From: Pisolithus tinctorius
Taxonomy: Eukaryota > Basidiomycota > Agaricomycetes > Boletales > Pisolithaceae
DNA: 64,000 bases
Assembly (NCBI GenBank): GCA_024663395.1
Contig: JANFAH010000004.1
Location: forward strand, 1,240,001 to 1,304,000
Direction: 5' to 3'
Position numbers and translations under genes: made by a program. Shown here in pieces: positions 33,441 to 46,457 of this stretch; the stretch's first letter is position 1; each line of letters opens with the position of its first letter. The notes below the pieces were generated by a model. That model was not told the DNA's origin, did no database searches, and was given only the letters and a program-made list of their open reading frames with translations.

Positions 33441-35055
33441 TTAGCGTTGCTTATCAGTTGAGTCAAGTTCTTGCGTCAAGAGGTCATTAACAGCTCTTGG
33501 ATTGTCCAAATATACTGGAGTATGTCAGTCTCGAACATAAAAAAACAGACGGAAAAAGGCGCACGGTGGTGTCCAGCACCGGGAATGACGAACATTCGCC
33601 CAAAGTGATTACCGGCTTCACGGAGCTGCTGAAGGGATTGAAGCCCGCCAACAGGGTCCATCCAATCATGTTCCCCGTCTGTGCATGCCACCACCCACTC
33701 AGTTCAAAGAACCTGTATAGGAAATATGTACTCACAGGCGAAGGTTATGGGCATTTTGAGGGCCGATACCCGATCTACTAGTGGCATGCGGGCGTGTGCG
33801 AACGGTGCAAGAATGTGAGCTGAAAACGATTGACATGAGATAAGAAATTTCACGCATGCAGCGGTGAGACTGACATATGCAATACTCGCCAGATCCTTTG
33901 GCTAGTGTGATATTCAGGATATATTCGTGCATGTCGCGTGTTTCATCCTCGGTGAGAGCCGAAAAGCGGCGGCTAGAGTACTAATAACCATCGTCGGACG
34001 GTAAGTTATGGGGGAGTATAGGGAGCACTCACTTTGCCGATTAACATTGGGCCCCAAAATAGGGACGACCGCACCAACTGAAATGGACTCCATCCCTCTT
34101 CCCACAGATACGTGACTAGCCTCATTGTCCGGCTTTCCTGCTTCCTTGCCGCCCTTTGCTCGTTTCGTATATGATTGACTGCACCGGTTGAGGCAGAAGT
34201 AGCAGGACGCGCACTAGCGGAGCTGGCTGAATCGCCCGTGTCCGTCAATTCCCTGGAAGGCATGGTAAGGTTGTTTGGATCGCGAGTTACACCAGCAGGT
34301 GATAGCAGGATGAGTTTGTTCACACGCGTGGGATAGCGCAGAGCATATGCAACGCTGAAATATGCCCCAAGAGAATGGCCAATCAAAGTCATTTTATCCA
34401 AGCCCATCTTGTCTCGCCACTCCTCAAGCGAATCGACGAAGAAGGATTCTGCCTCACGCACGCGACTGGCCACGTCGTCACGTTTGGCTTTCACGTGGAA
34501 GGGGACACGGGCAGACCGACCCATACCAAGCCAGTCAAGGGCATAGACATCCGTGCCTCTGTGGCCTGCCCAGGTAGCAAGGTCGGGGTAATTACGGAAG
34601 AAGAATCCTAAGCCTGCTCCATAACCATGTAAAACGACGGCAGGGGGTGGTGCATTTGGAGCTTTGTTAGTTGATTTAATGGATAGCGTATTGAGGTAGT
34701 GTTTCGGGGTTGCGAGGGCCATACGTTCCGTGCGCGCGATAACAGGACTGTCCCCGGCAGTTGATGTGGGCATCTTCTCAGGGACAAAGAAGGGCAGACG
34801 CCTGAAAGATGAATCAGCTCCTGAGAGGTGAATTCAGTCAAGCCCAGATATGCACCTTAGGAGGCGCTCCTCTGCGGCTGCACCTTGCTTCTCACCGGCA
34901 TACCACCTTGGAATATCGATGAGGACGATGAGTATGTTGAGTTATAATCAAGTGACACACCAGCTCTTCAGACTAGCAGTGAATGTCAGGGGTATGTCCC
35001 TGGCTGGTGGGATGGGGAGAAATGGAGACGAATTGGCCGCGACTGACGCAGACAT
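33441..35055 (-). CDS. Alpha/beta hydrolase, Cld1 / ABHD4-5 type (probable mitochondrial cardiolipin phospholipase)
   Basis: Alpha/beta-hydrolase related to yeast cardiolipin-specific phospholipase Cld1 and human ABHD4/5. The N-terminal exon starts at ATG 35055 (MSASVAANSSPFLPIPPAR) and splices SLKSW to WYAGEKQG, then LLRRLPFFVPEK. The catalytic core has the oxyanion-side HGYGAGLGFFFRNYPDLA, nucleophile elbow LIGHSLGAYFSVAYALRYP (GxSxG), HDWMDPVGG for the acid region, and the C-terminal GAGHHLYLDNPRAV carrying the His. The Ser and His needed for catalysis are present. The last splice joins GAGHH to LYLDNP. Lipase activity and mitochondrial location are inferred from the family. Confidence 0.87.
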
Positions 35056-35480
35056 CACTCCTCTACTAAATGCTTTAACAATGGGGGGTATCGTGGATGA
35101 TGATGACTTGCCAGACGAGGCGAGGGGACGAGGGGGGACTTATAGGCAGTTCACAAGGATGACGTGCCGAATCGGCATGGGTGATCGCGTAAGCACACAT
35201 CCGATTTCAGAGTCCGATCCCGTTCGGCATCCCAACCACAGCCATATCGGCCTCACGGAAGGTGCATAGCAAATAGGAAACTGGGTTCTGTACTGGTACT
35301 GACAGCTTCTCGACAGCGGTTATGTTCAGTGCGACCTCTCAGTGCTGTGCGTGCACCAGACTTCGACAGACACGCGAGATATAGCTCCATCTAAACGCAC
35401 CTCCTGGAGAAGCGAAATGTCTGGAGCAGTAGCTCAACCTCGAGGATGATGGGTACGTGCCCCCGCCAACTTCGGCCAGC
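35056..35480. other. Upstream region of the CLD1-like gene
   Basis: No gene recognised. It probably holds the promoter of the minus-strand hydrolase and, to the right, the start of the degenerate charged region. Confidence 0.4.
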
Positions 35481-35489
35481 GCTGACAAC

Positions 35490-36060
35490 TCACCTGTCCT
35501 CTCTCTAGCTTGGACAAAGCGGAAATCCTGGTTGGAGTCCTAGAGCTGCGCGAAAAACTAGTGGAAATCTCGCTTCACTTTCAACGACAGCTAACTCTAA
35601 AACCTCGATACGTATGCTATTACCGCTGCAGAAAGGCCGAGCTCAACAAGATGGCATGCGGCCTCGGTACGAGAAGGGGGTACATAGAGGGAAAGGCTTT
35701 CGGCCGTGAAAAGCAAGAAGAAAACAGGCTATGGCATATGGTGGAGCGGGAGAGGAAGAGAGATGAAGATCGTGTCAGAACATAGGAACAGTGCGAAAGA
35801 TGGCAAACTGAACACGGGGAGGGGGAGGGGCAGAGAAAAGGAGAGGAAGATCGAATTAGGAGAGAGCAAGAACGGGCACGGGAAGGGGAATGGCAAAGAG
35901 ATCGAGAGTGAGAGATAGGGATTGCAGGGGAAGAGAGCGAAATGAAGCGGATTACCAGAGAAGAGAACGAATGTTACCACGTCCACCATTACCATCGGTC
36001 TTCCTCAGGATCTCGTTGTCAGCGTTCACCGGTATCCACACCGCCTCACCGAATCGTAAA
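35490..36060 (+). pseudogene. Degenerate or unresolved Arg/Glu/Asp-rich coding-like sequence
   Basis: Plus-strand frames encode dense R/E/D/K sequence resembling the charged tails of RNA-processing factors (for example REREWQRDRE-like blocks and NEADYQRRERMLPRPP). The coding-like signal hops between frames: one frame reads to a TAG near 35783, another carries on to a TGA near 35909, and a third from about 35890 onward. An acceptor-like CTCTCTCTAG ends at 35508, after a possible donor at 35452. No combination of introns I tried gives one open protein. It could be a decayed gene, a real gene with small introns I missed, or purine-rich DNA that mimics coding. Confidence 0.3.
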
Positions 36061-36589
36061 CAATGTGAGTCACCCATGAGGTGTCACCGGTCGATGCACG
36101 AGAAGCGATCACTGATGGGGATCCAACATTCGTGTCCGCCTCCCCGTACCTTACGGACGTGATCGTCCAGTCTACAAAGGACACGCGACTGCTCAGCGCT
36201 CGGCGCCCACCGATCACCAAGCAGCGATCACGAGTATAAAGCTCTATTGAGGGCATTTATTAGTATGCGCGGGCGTAATCGCGAGCACTCCTTGCCCGCG
36301 GGCTCTTTTTTGCCCATCAGTTACTTTAAGCCGCAGCCGCCCAAAAAGTCGTAGTGACCGAATGGTTCTGACCTCGGCCATTAATCTAGTAGCTTTATGT
36401 GACTGCGATTATCTATCATAGTACGTCGATGTGAGTGTCAACAATATGTACGCTTGCCATTTGCCTGGCTGTAAACTTGTTGTGAGTAATCGGCTCGGCT
36501 GCTCATTAACATTTCTGCAACGCTGACCGTGTTGATCCTTCGGGTGCTCCAAACTAACAACCTATTCCCTGCGCTGCACAATAAAAAAA
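36061..36589. promoter_or_regulatory. Upstream region of ARG8 with a TGAGTCA element
   Basis: TGAGTCA at 36066-36072 matches the Gcn4/Cpc1 (bZIP) consensus TGASTCA, used for general amino-acid control. It lies about 520 bp before the ARG8 ATG. A GC-rich stretch around 36265-36310 is also present. Regulatory function is inferred. Confidence 0.35.
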
Positions 36590-38264
36590 ATGCGTTTCAC
36601 TCACCCCCGGCACCCAGTCGCAACGCTTCGACCTCGTTTATTGGGCAAAAGTCCCGGCGCCAGGACTTCGCCGGCTCGTCTTGCATCAAATTCTGCAGCG
36701 GAGGTCCGTTCGTTTTGTCCTTTGATTCCGAAGTCGATATCATTTCAAGGCAACAGATCCCCTCTGAACCAAATACTCGCTATCTAAAACCGACTTACGA
36801 TTTCTCCTCCCCTCCATCCATCAGAACCGCCAGCACTCTGGCACTCGGAGAGCAGTACCTCCTCCCTATCTACGCTCGCCCACCAGTGGTACTGTCGCAT
36901 GGTCGCGGATGCTGGGTATGGGACACCGAGGGACGAAAGTATTTAGATTTCAGTGCAGGTATTGCTGTCAATGCACTGGGCCATTCTGACCCAGGTGTGG
37001 CTGAGGTCAGTCAGCTTTGCTGGTTACGAAATACATCCTGATTAACGGTAGTAGGTCCTGCACACGCAAGCTTCTACCCTTCTTCATTCGTCCAACGTCT
37101 ACCACAACGAATGGACTCCAAAGCTAGCAGAATTGCTTGTCACTCTTACCGCGTCAGAAGGCGGCCTCGGTTTTCCTACTGGTTCTACACCTACTGAAGT
37201 CAGGGTCTTCTTTGCCAATTCTGGAACGGAGGCAAACGAAGGTGCTTTGAAAATAGCTCGTAAAGTTGGAAAAGATCGGTGGGCGGCAGTCACCGGTAAA
37301 AAGCCTGACGACCAAGCATGCTCCAAGACGAAAATCGTGTGCTTTGAAAATGCGTTCCATGGCCGTAGCATGGGTGCACTCAGTGTTACCTCGACGGAGA
37401 AATACCAGGCACCGTTCAGACCACTGATTCCTGGTGTCGACGTTGGGAAAGTCAACGACATCCAATGCCTCCAGAGATTGATTACCGATGAAACCTGTGC
37501 AGTCATAGCCGAACCCGTACAGGGCGAAGGTGGAGTCACTGCCGCAGATGAACAGTGGCTAAGGGCGCTGCGGGAGCGCTGCAATGAGACGGGAGCTGTC
37601 TTGATTTATGATGAAATACAGGTCAGATCATTTAGTCATCGGTTGTGTATGAGGCCTGATAGCCTTCTGCCAGTGCGGACTTTTCAGAACCGGGACAATG
37701 TGGGCGCATTCTGCTCTCCCAGTAGACTGCCACCCAGATATCATCACTATGGCAAAGCCACTGGCAAATGGATATCCCATTGGCGCAGTTCTGCTGCGCG
37801 ATACTATCGCGTCTACGATGACAGCTGGTGAGTGATGGTGATAGTGATGGTCCGAGACAATGGTCTTACACAGTTTGTAAGGTACCCACGGAACCACTTT
37901 CGGAGGATCCCCGTTAGCTTGTGCAGTGGGTCATCACGTGCTTAGTCGGCTCAGTGCACCGTCATTCGTTGCTCACGTTCGCGACGTAAGCAAATACCTG
38001 AACACACGGCTGGAGCTATTGCCGAAGTGGTTCCCTGATATTCTTCAAACGGATGTTCGAGGCTGCGGACTTATCCGTGGCTTGGGTTTGAGAAATGAGA
38101 CACATCCTGGGAAAATCGTGGAACTGGCGCGGGAACGAGGTGTCCTCCTCTTAACAGCTGGGAAAGACGCAGTTCGACTTGTGCCTTCTCTTACGGTTAG
38201 CAAGGAGGAAGTTGAACTTGCTGTGAATGTACTAGAGGGATCCCTGGCAGCTCTCCAGAACTAG
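36590..38264 (+). CDS. ARG8: Acetylornithine aminotransferase, mitochondrial
   Basis: PLP-dependent transaminase of arginine synthesis (N-acetylglutamate semialdehyde to N-acetylornithine). The N-terminus from ATG 36590 is rich in Arg/Pro/Ser without acids ([18 protein letters not shown]), a matrix-targeting presequence. It is spliced (donor after 36703, acceptor ending 36756) to [16 protein letters not shown]. Core motifs: [93 protein letters not shown] (PLP lysine in AKPLANG) and [16 protein letters not shown] 36590 was chosen over a longer upstream frame because it yields the presequence. Stop at 38262-38264. Confidence 0.95.
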
Positions 38265-38624
38265 TATGAGTACTGTTATGTACCCAGAATTAGCGCAGTG
38301 AAACACTAGGCCATACCATCGTTGTCTCACATTTGACACAGGTTAGCTATTTTTGTTCCATGCTTACCGGTTGGCCTAATGTCAACACGTGATCTCCGGA
38401 ACAGCCAATCACAGCTGTTCCAATTCACAAACATGATTAATCCGCCTCCGACGAAAAGTATCAGGCTATATAGGCATCTGTACCTTTTCTCTTTCCCGTT
38501 CGCTCCCGCATTCGTGTCCATCAACTGCGCCCTGTAAGTCTCTCTCCTGTAGTCTTAGGCTCGTCTGGCTCTGCGAATCCGACCGCTAATCAATTTTCAG
38601 ACTTAGAACTTGAAGGTCGCTGTC
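38265..38624. promoter_or_regulatory. HEM1 promoter with CCAAT, TATA and 5'-UTR intron
   Basis: CACGTG at 38386-38391, CCAAT at 38405-38409 and TATATA at 38467-38472 are arranged as in a classical promoter. A 5'-UTR intron (GTAAGT at 38534 to TTTTCAG ending 38600) follows. CCAAT is the binding core of the HAP complex, which controls heme and respiratory genes in fungi; use here is inferred. Confidence 0.55.
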
Positions 38625-40826
38625 ATGGAGAGGCTTTCCGCTATTACTCGTTTCAAGAATATCTGCCCGTTCTTGGGTAGAACGCAAGTATCCACTTTGC
38701 GCATGTTGTCTACTTCATCTTCCCCCCAGTTTCCCTCTCTGTCTTGCCTCACCGAGAGAGCTACCAAGTGCCCCATCATGGGTCCAGCCCTGCAAATGCG
38801 TTCCACTCAACTTGTTGCCGGCTATGCTAGCGTAGCTGGCCAGGAGGATGTTGAGAGAATCCACCATAGCAAAGGAATTTATCCCGGGAATCCTGTTACC
38901 GATGCCGACGTTGCTAAGTGTCCGCATGCGTCTGCTGCCCGAGCAGCTGCACGTATGGCCGAAGAGCTCGCTGCTGCTTCTACTGCGGAAAAGGGAAACG
39001 CGAAGGCGGAAAAAACAGGAGCGGGAGGCTGTCCTTTCCACAAGGCTTCTGCTGCTCCTAAGCCCGTTGTTATGCACGATGCCGAACCAGTAATTGAGCA
39101 GCGTGCCTCTGGGACCTTCGATTATGCTCAATTCTATGCCGCGGAGTTGGAGAAAAAGCACAAGGACCAGTCCTATCGTTACTTCAACAATATTAATAGG
39201 CTTGCGGCCAAGTTCCCTGTCGCTCATACTGCGAATGTGAAAGACGAGGTCGAAGTGTGGTGCGCCAACGACTATCTTGGTATGGGCAATAACCCCGTTG
39301 TTTTGGAGACTATGCAGTTCGTGAACATTGACCCTATGCATCTATGCACTTGGTTCTCATATTTTTCACAGTCGTACTTTGGACAAGTACGGTGCCGGAG
39401 CGGGCGGGACGCGAAACATTGCTGGCAACAGCACTCTGCACCTGAGCCTCGAGAAAGAGCTGGCTTCGCTTCATAGGAAGCCTGCGTCCCTTGTATTTTC
39501 TTCGTGCTACGTGGCCAATGATGCAACTCTTTCGACTCTGGGGGCGAAAATACCTGGCCTTGTCTATTTCTCTGATGCATCCAACCACGCCTCTATGATA
39601 CAGGGCATCCGTCACTCCGGTGCGAAGAAGGTTATTTTCAAACATAACGACCTTGAAGACCTCGAGTCCAAATTGAAGATGTGGCCCCGAGAGACTCCCA
39701 AGGTCATCGCATTTGAAAGCGTCTACTCCATGTGCGGGAGTATCGGACCTATAAAGGAAATCTGTGATCTAGCTGAGAAGTATGGTGCCTTAACTTTCTT
39801 GGACGAAGTCCATGCGGTTGGCTTGTACGGCCCTCACGGAGCTGGTGTTGCCGAGCATCTTGATTTCAGCGCCCATCTTGAGGCTGGTCAAAGCTCAGCA
39901 GCGATCAAAGGAAGCGTAATGGATCGTGTGGATATCATCACTGGTGAGTAAGAAAACTTGTATATAAGGGACAACCTTAGTGACACCTTTCGAAAGGTAC
40001 CTTGGGTAAAGCTTATGGAACTGTCGGAGGCTACGTGGCCGGCTCCAAAGGCTTCGTCGATATGATCCGGTCTTACGCACCCGGCTTTATCTTCACCACT
40101 TCTCTTCCCCCTGCCACTGTTGCTGGAGCTCGTGCTTCCGTCATTTACCAGAAACATCACATGGGTGACCGCGCTTTGAAGCAAATCAACGTTCGGCAGG
40201 TGAAGGAAAAGCTCGCGGCCATCGACATTCCAGTCGTCCCAGGTCCTTCCCACATCGTCCCAGTCTTAGTCGGCGATGCCGGGTTGGCAAAAGCAGCTAG
40301 CGATAAACTCCTCATGGAGCATGGTATCTACGTCCAGGCCATCAATTATCCCACAGTCGCGGTTGGCGAAGAACGCCTCAGGGTTACCGTTACTCCTCGC
40401 CATACCAGTGAACAAATCGATGGTCTAGTCAAGGCACTTGACGCGGTTTTCACTGAGCTGAGCATTAACCGCGTTGGCGACTGGACCAAACTCGGTGGCC
40501 GTGCCAACGTCGGGATCCCCGAAGCCTCCACTGTAGAGCCGATCTGGACAGATGCACAAATCAGCGTGGCGGGAAACCGGAAGACGTTGCATGATGGACA
40601 GGAAGCTGTGATCGATACTGCCGCAGTTGATGCTGTCCGTAAGGAATTCGAAGCGTTGTTGGGTCCAGCAGAGATGAACGAGGTGAACAGGGCGGCGGAC
40701 GCGGCGGTGCTCGCAGGGGCGATGGAACTGGCGGCCGAAGCTATGCCCAGGAGTCCTCCGCGCACTTACATTCGCTTTGACCGTGCTGAGGCTGCTGCAG
40801 TTGCGCCGGTTGCTGTCGCTGCCTGA
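38625..40826 (+). CDS. HEM1: 5-aminolevulinate synthase, mitochondrial
   Basis: First enzyme of heme synthesis: glycine plus succinyl-CoA to 5-aminolevulinate, PLP-dependent, in the mitochondrial matrix. Exons 38625-39316, 39372-39943 and 39997-40826. The N-terminal region has several Cys-Pro heme-regulatory motifs (CPFLG, CPIMG, KCPHA, GCPFH). The catalytic fold shows [65 protein letters not shown] and [13 protein letters not shown] (PLP lysine), then FTTSLPPA. A long C-terminal extension after the fold (from about [10 protein letters not shown]) ends in Ala-rich [11 protein letters not shown]. The splice CA/T restores [15 protein letters not shown] 38625 is in frame after a 5'-UTR intron. 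Confidence 0.96.
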
Positions 40827-41399
40827 ACTTGGTCTACCTCCGATTTAGGTGTCGCAACTGTCTTTTGGTAACTACAATAATCTAGAATGTGCAGCTTAGA
40901 GTGTGCAGCAGTTGGTTTTGTGTCGCAAGTAATGTAAGGGCTTGACGCGCGCAAGGTGTCGGTGAGCCTCGAAGAGTAGCATTTGTATTATTATCCCACT
41001 TCATTGGGTGGGTGGACATGCGACTTGTCTTGGTCAAGCGCCGCATCTCGCTTCCGTTTCTTCATCCGACTCGGTTTCAGCCAGGGAGCCGGTGACGAAA
41101 CCCTTGCCTTCCACGGAAGTTGATTTATCTTTATTCAAGAACCATTGTCAACCAACCTCCACCGTTTTCTACCTACATCTCCTTCCTAACCATAATCGGA
41201 CACAGGTGTTTTCAAGTAAGGACGCCAGTTCCAGGTGAACCTAGAAAACGTATAGTACGCATTTGTCTAGGAGTAGTACGACACGTGACCGGCAGCAGTT
41301 GTTTGCCTCAAGCCGCTTTCTTATGTAGCGTAATAACTTCAAACTCAAACGCTTTCCTGTGTCCAGCACTCGGTGACCATCTCCAGGCACTCATTTTCT
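40827..41399. other. Spacer HEM1-ARL1 (573 bp)
   Basis: HEM1 3' UTR and ARL1 upstream region. CACGTG at 41282-41287 lies 113 bp before the ARL1 ATG. A possible 5'-UTR splice site is not resolved. No gene recognised. Confidence 0.45.
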
Positions 41400-42285
41400 A
41401 TGGGCCTCACATTTTCAACGCTGTTCCAGTCTCTGGCACAGCTAATGCGATGGAGTAAGGACCAGGATGTTCGCATTCTCATGTTGGGTCTTGATTCTGC
41501 TGGGAAGGTGCGGGTTAACGGGGCGGTAGCGATGATTTCCGTGCTCACCACGATGACAGACTACTATTCTATACCGACTACAAGTGCGTAGCGTGCTTTA
41601 TATCCCATATACCGAGTGCTAACTTGTCAGTAGATCGGGGAGGTTGTCTCGACGATACCCAGTGAGCTTGCCCAATGCTGTGTTTATGGAACGTAGCTGG
41701 CTGACGTCAGTGTCTGGAAAATAGCGATTGGCTTCAATGTCGAGACTGTCCAGGTTCTCCCCGTTTGCACGTTCGGTGGGGATTTCATTACTGACGTCTC
41801 CTCAGTACAAGAACATTAAGTTCCAGGTTTGGGATCTTGGAGGTCAGTCAAGCATCAGGTGCGTCTCGCTTTCTGTTACTCTACAGAGCAATGCCGGATC
41901 TCTGGTTCCCTAGGCCGTATTGGCGGTGTTACTTCCCGAATACGTCGGCTATCATCTATGTCATCGATTCATCTGATCATACCCGGTTGTCTACCTCTCG
42001 GGGGGAGCTTCTGACGATGTTGTCGGAGGATGAGCTTTCCGGCGTTCCCCTTCTCGTTTTCTGCAATAAGCAGGATGTTGAAGGTGCATTGAAGCCGGAA
42101 GAGATTAGCGACCGGCTAGGCCTTGCGGGTAAAGAGACGTCGAGGCAATGGAGCGTGCGCGGGAGCTGTGCCACGAAGGGGGAAGGTTTAGAGGAGGGCC
42201 TTGATTGGTGCGGTCTCCTCCATTTTCGTTTCGTGTTGGGGTTCACAATATAAACAGGCTAGTGAATGCCATCCAGAAGAAGTAG
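41400..42285 (+). CDS. ARL1: ADP-ribosylation factor-like GTPase Arl1
   Basis: Small GTPase that recruits golgins to the trans-Golgi. The myristoylation signal MGLTFSTLF comes first. G-motifs: P-loop GLDSAGK joined across an intron to TTILYRLQ; IGEVVSTIPT-IGFNVETV; switch II VWDLGGQSSIRPYWRCYF; FCNKQDVE; and SCATKGEGLEE. Exon 1 ends at 41507. Later splices at AAG/ACT, CAA/ATC, CCCA/CG, CAG/TAC and AG/GCC all restore the Arl1 alignment. The last splice removes 42209-42257 and gives DWLVNAIQKK, stop TAG at 42283-42285. Arl1 rather than Arf is indicated by the YKNIKFQVWDLGGQSSIRP block. Confidence 0.94.
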
Positions 42286-42573
42286 TGGCTGCCAAACTGC
42301 TATCTCATCCAGTTTCTTGCACGTTCGTTACCAGCTTTGTTTCCATCGGACCCTGGGTCATTGAGGTAGCGAACACTTACATTAAGTACTTCTAATATAC
42401 CTACTAGACTTGCTCCTGGAATAACAGTATCGTTGCAGGGTTGCGTAGTACGACGTAGCCCTGACCATTGCTTCCGATTATTCACGGACCGAGTTGCTTG
42501 GCCAATTCCAAGTGGCCTGGAAGTACCTGACAAGCGGGTTGTACAGGATATCGTGAAGGCAGCGTGAACTCGA

Positions 42574-44373
42574 TTAGCTAGGGTAGACTCCGGTCGACCA
42601 TGACCACTCCCAGGCTCTCTCCTCCGGGTGCGCTATGCAATCTTGGTATGCGTCGGGGTCTGGTCTCCACACGCGCACAGTTCTGTCATCAGCACAGGAG
42701 GCGATCATGTCGGTTGCCCAGTCGACAGCGCCGACCTCACCGGTTTGTCCACGGAACTCCACGGCAGTGGTTGGAGGCACCGCAGAAGAAAGACGACCAA
42801 CGTTGCTAACGTCGTAGAGAAAAAGACTGCCATTCTTTGCCATGCATCCGCTGGCGAGCCATCTTCCACACGGTGAGCTTGCCAGACGAACATAAAAGCT
42901 GGACAGCATGTTGGGGTGCGTAATCGATTCCACATGCGTCAGCGATGAAGAATCGTAAGCATGGATATAATTATCGGCTCCGAGCGCGAAGAGAAGACCT
43001 GACGTAGGTCCCGAACCGGCACATAGGGCCATGAGGCCGCGCGCGCGGCGAGCACCGTGAAGCATCGTTGGATCTGTGGGAGACATACACGCTGGAGCCA
43101 TTGGTGGAGGCTTTTTCGTCCGCTTTCCAGTTGCACTAACTTTCGGCTGCCGGAGGTCCCACATATTAAGAATACTGCGCTTCAGGTCAGTGACCGCCTC
43201 GTAGGGTCGCAGTAGTCTTACCCATCAAATGATCCACAGCTTACAAGAGTGTCGGGATTGCTATAGAGCAGGCCGGTGACACTTCTTGGCAAGTGCATCG
43301 TTTTCCTCCTCTCCCCTTTGTTCTTCTCTTGTCCATGGGCGGCATCAATGGCTGTAACTGGGCGCAATGGTGAGGCGTTTTCGCTTGTTCCAGAATTTCC
43401 ATCATCGGCGGCGACCCGTAAATCCCAGAGGCAGATATTTCCGTCTCGGCTTCCCGTGCTTAGCAGATCCGGATGCGATGGGTTCCATGCAATGCACTTG
43501 ACAGTACTTGAGTGTCCCTGAAGGACTTGTATGACTTGGTGAGTCTCCACGGAAGTGATGTGAGTCCTTTTGTCTCCTGATGCTGTTGCCAGAATAGAAT
43601 CATCCAGATTCCACTTGATATCGAATATGCCATTATAATGTGGTTGAAAAAGTGTTCGTTGGGACTCTACAAAAATAAAGCCGTCCGTCACTTGGATTGA
43701 CGGATGCGCATGGAGGTAATTACCAAATTCCCAGTCATGTCGTTTCGAAGTGTTCAGGATCATGACACTCCCTTCTTCAGTAGCTACCGCGAGGAATGGA
43801 GTGCTGTTGCGTTTCGCGGCTGGAAACCCGTCAGTCGGGGTACTTCAGCAAGACATTAATCTCGGCACACTAACCATTAGAATATGCACAAGCATAAGGT
43901 GGAGTGACGAAATGGCTATCCGACAAAGAATGACAGGTATACACATCGGATTTGTGTGATGATACAAATGACTGCAAAATCCGACGAGAAGGGACTGGGT
44001 GGGAGTGGACTCTACTTCAGAAACAAACGCAGCACGATATATATAAAATTGACGTACGGATGGTTCGCGTGGGGCCAATGGGGGAACGGAAGGATGCAGT
44101 TGTGAGCAAGTTGAACATGGTCTGGCGGCGTGTTCTGCTATTGACGACTTCAACACCCCCCATGTCGACATCATCCTCTGTGTTCTGGGCAGTCACGACT
44201 CTGGGTCGTTTGGATGGCGTGTCGTCGGGTTGGGCAATTCTGCGTTTGCAACCCACATCTTGCGGAGGCGTCGGCAGAACCGCGGTCGCAAAGCCAACTC
44301 TGCTAGCTGGATCGATGTTTGTCGCATTTGACAGTGGTCTGCAGGGTGTGACGTTGGGTGTAGGAAGTGCCAT
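42574..44373 (-). CDS. CDT2: WD40 substrate receptor Cdt2/DTL
   Basis: Substrate receptor of the CRL4-Cdt2 ubiquitin ligase, which destroys Cdt1, Set8/Spd1-type proteins on PCNA during S phase and after damage. The N-terminus is basic and disordered (KRRIAQPDDTPSKRPRV). WD40 repeats follow: TPFLAVATEEGSVMILNT, HYNGIFDIKWNLDDSILATA, GHSSTVKCIAWNPSHPDLLS, TGSRDGNICLWDLR, a family-typical insertion, LNMWDLRQPKVSA, YIHAYDSSSLTHVE and WATDMIASCADDRTVRVW. I start at ATG 44373 (MALPTPNVTP): the frame continues 20 codons upstream only through a TTG codon and meets a stop. The first intron's donor (near 44022) is uncertain. Head-to-head with LYS12. Confidence 0.88.
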
Positions 44374-44561
44374 CGCCGTTAAGGAGAGGACAGACGACTT
44401 GCCGCTATTACGACGCGTTGTCAGACGCGCCAATAAACGCGTCGTGTTTGGTCACGTGACAATGAACATACTGCTGTCATGATGTTGTCCGATTGGAGGC
44501 CGATTATTCGGTTAACCGTCTTCCTCAATCTTGTCGAGTCCAGCCAATTCACTAGGAATTC
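44374..44561. promoter_or_regulatory. CDT2 / LYS12 divergent promoter with two ACGCGT boxes and a TCACGTGA palindrome
   Basis: Within 188 bp lie ACGCGT at 44413-44418 and 44437-44442 (MluI cell-cycle boxes; 40 and 64 bp upstream of the CDT2 ATG) and the perfect palindrome GTCACGTGAC at 44451-44460. ACGCGT is the binding core of MBF-type G1/S factors; the CACGTG core binds bHLH factors of the Cbf1 class. Confidence 0.6.
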
Positions 44562-46133
<1,572 letters not shown>

Positions 46134-46457
46134 GGAGGACTGCGATACTAGCTCTGACTGGGGCTGAGATGGACATACTAGTTACTGTATTCCCACATGA
46201 ACACCTCGTGTTTGTTCACGGGACGAATCGCTATGCCATGTAAGGCACCGGAAACGTGTTTCATAGACCCCCTCGGTGGGGTACATAACGTGGAGATATC
46301 TCATGATCAGAGAGCTCTTATTACATGCCCTCTGCCACGATAAGTAGCGTTCACTTCGCGTGTTCCTTGAGTTTTTCATTTCGTTTCGCGTGGTTGCGTG
46401 CGTCACCACCCACGAGGCTAGCAATACTCGTTCTCTGCCTACGATCGACTTCGCGAA

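Noticed and set aside
35510..35785. Intact single-exon gene in the RE-rich region
   Set aside because: The 92-codon frame lacks an ATG at its start and the charged coding-like signal continues in other frames; listed as degenerate instead.
44374..44433. CDT2 start at 44433
   Set aside because: That frame begins with TTG, not ATG, and an in-frame stop lies just upstream; ATG 44373 is the first real start.
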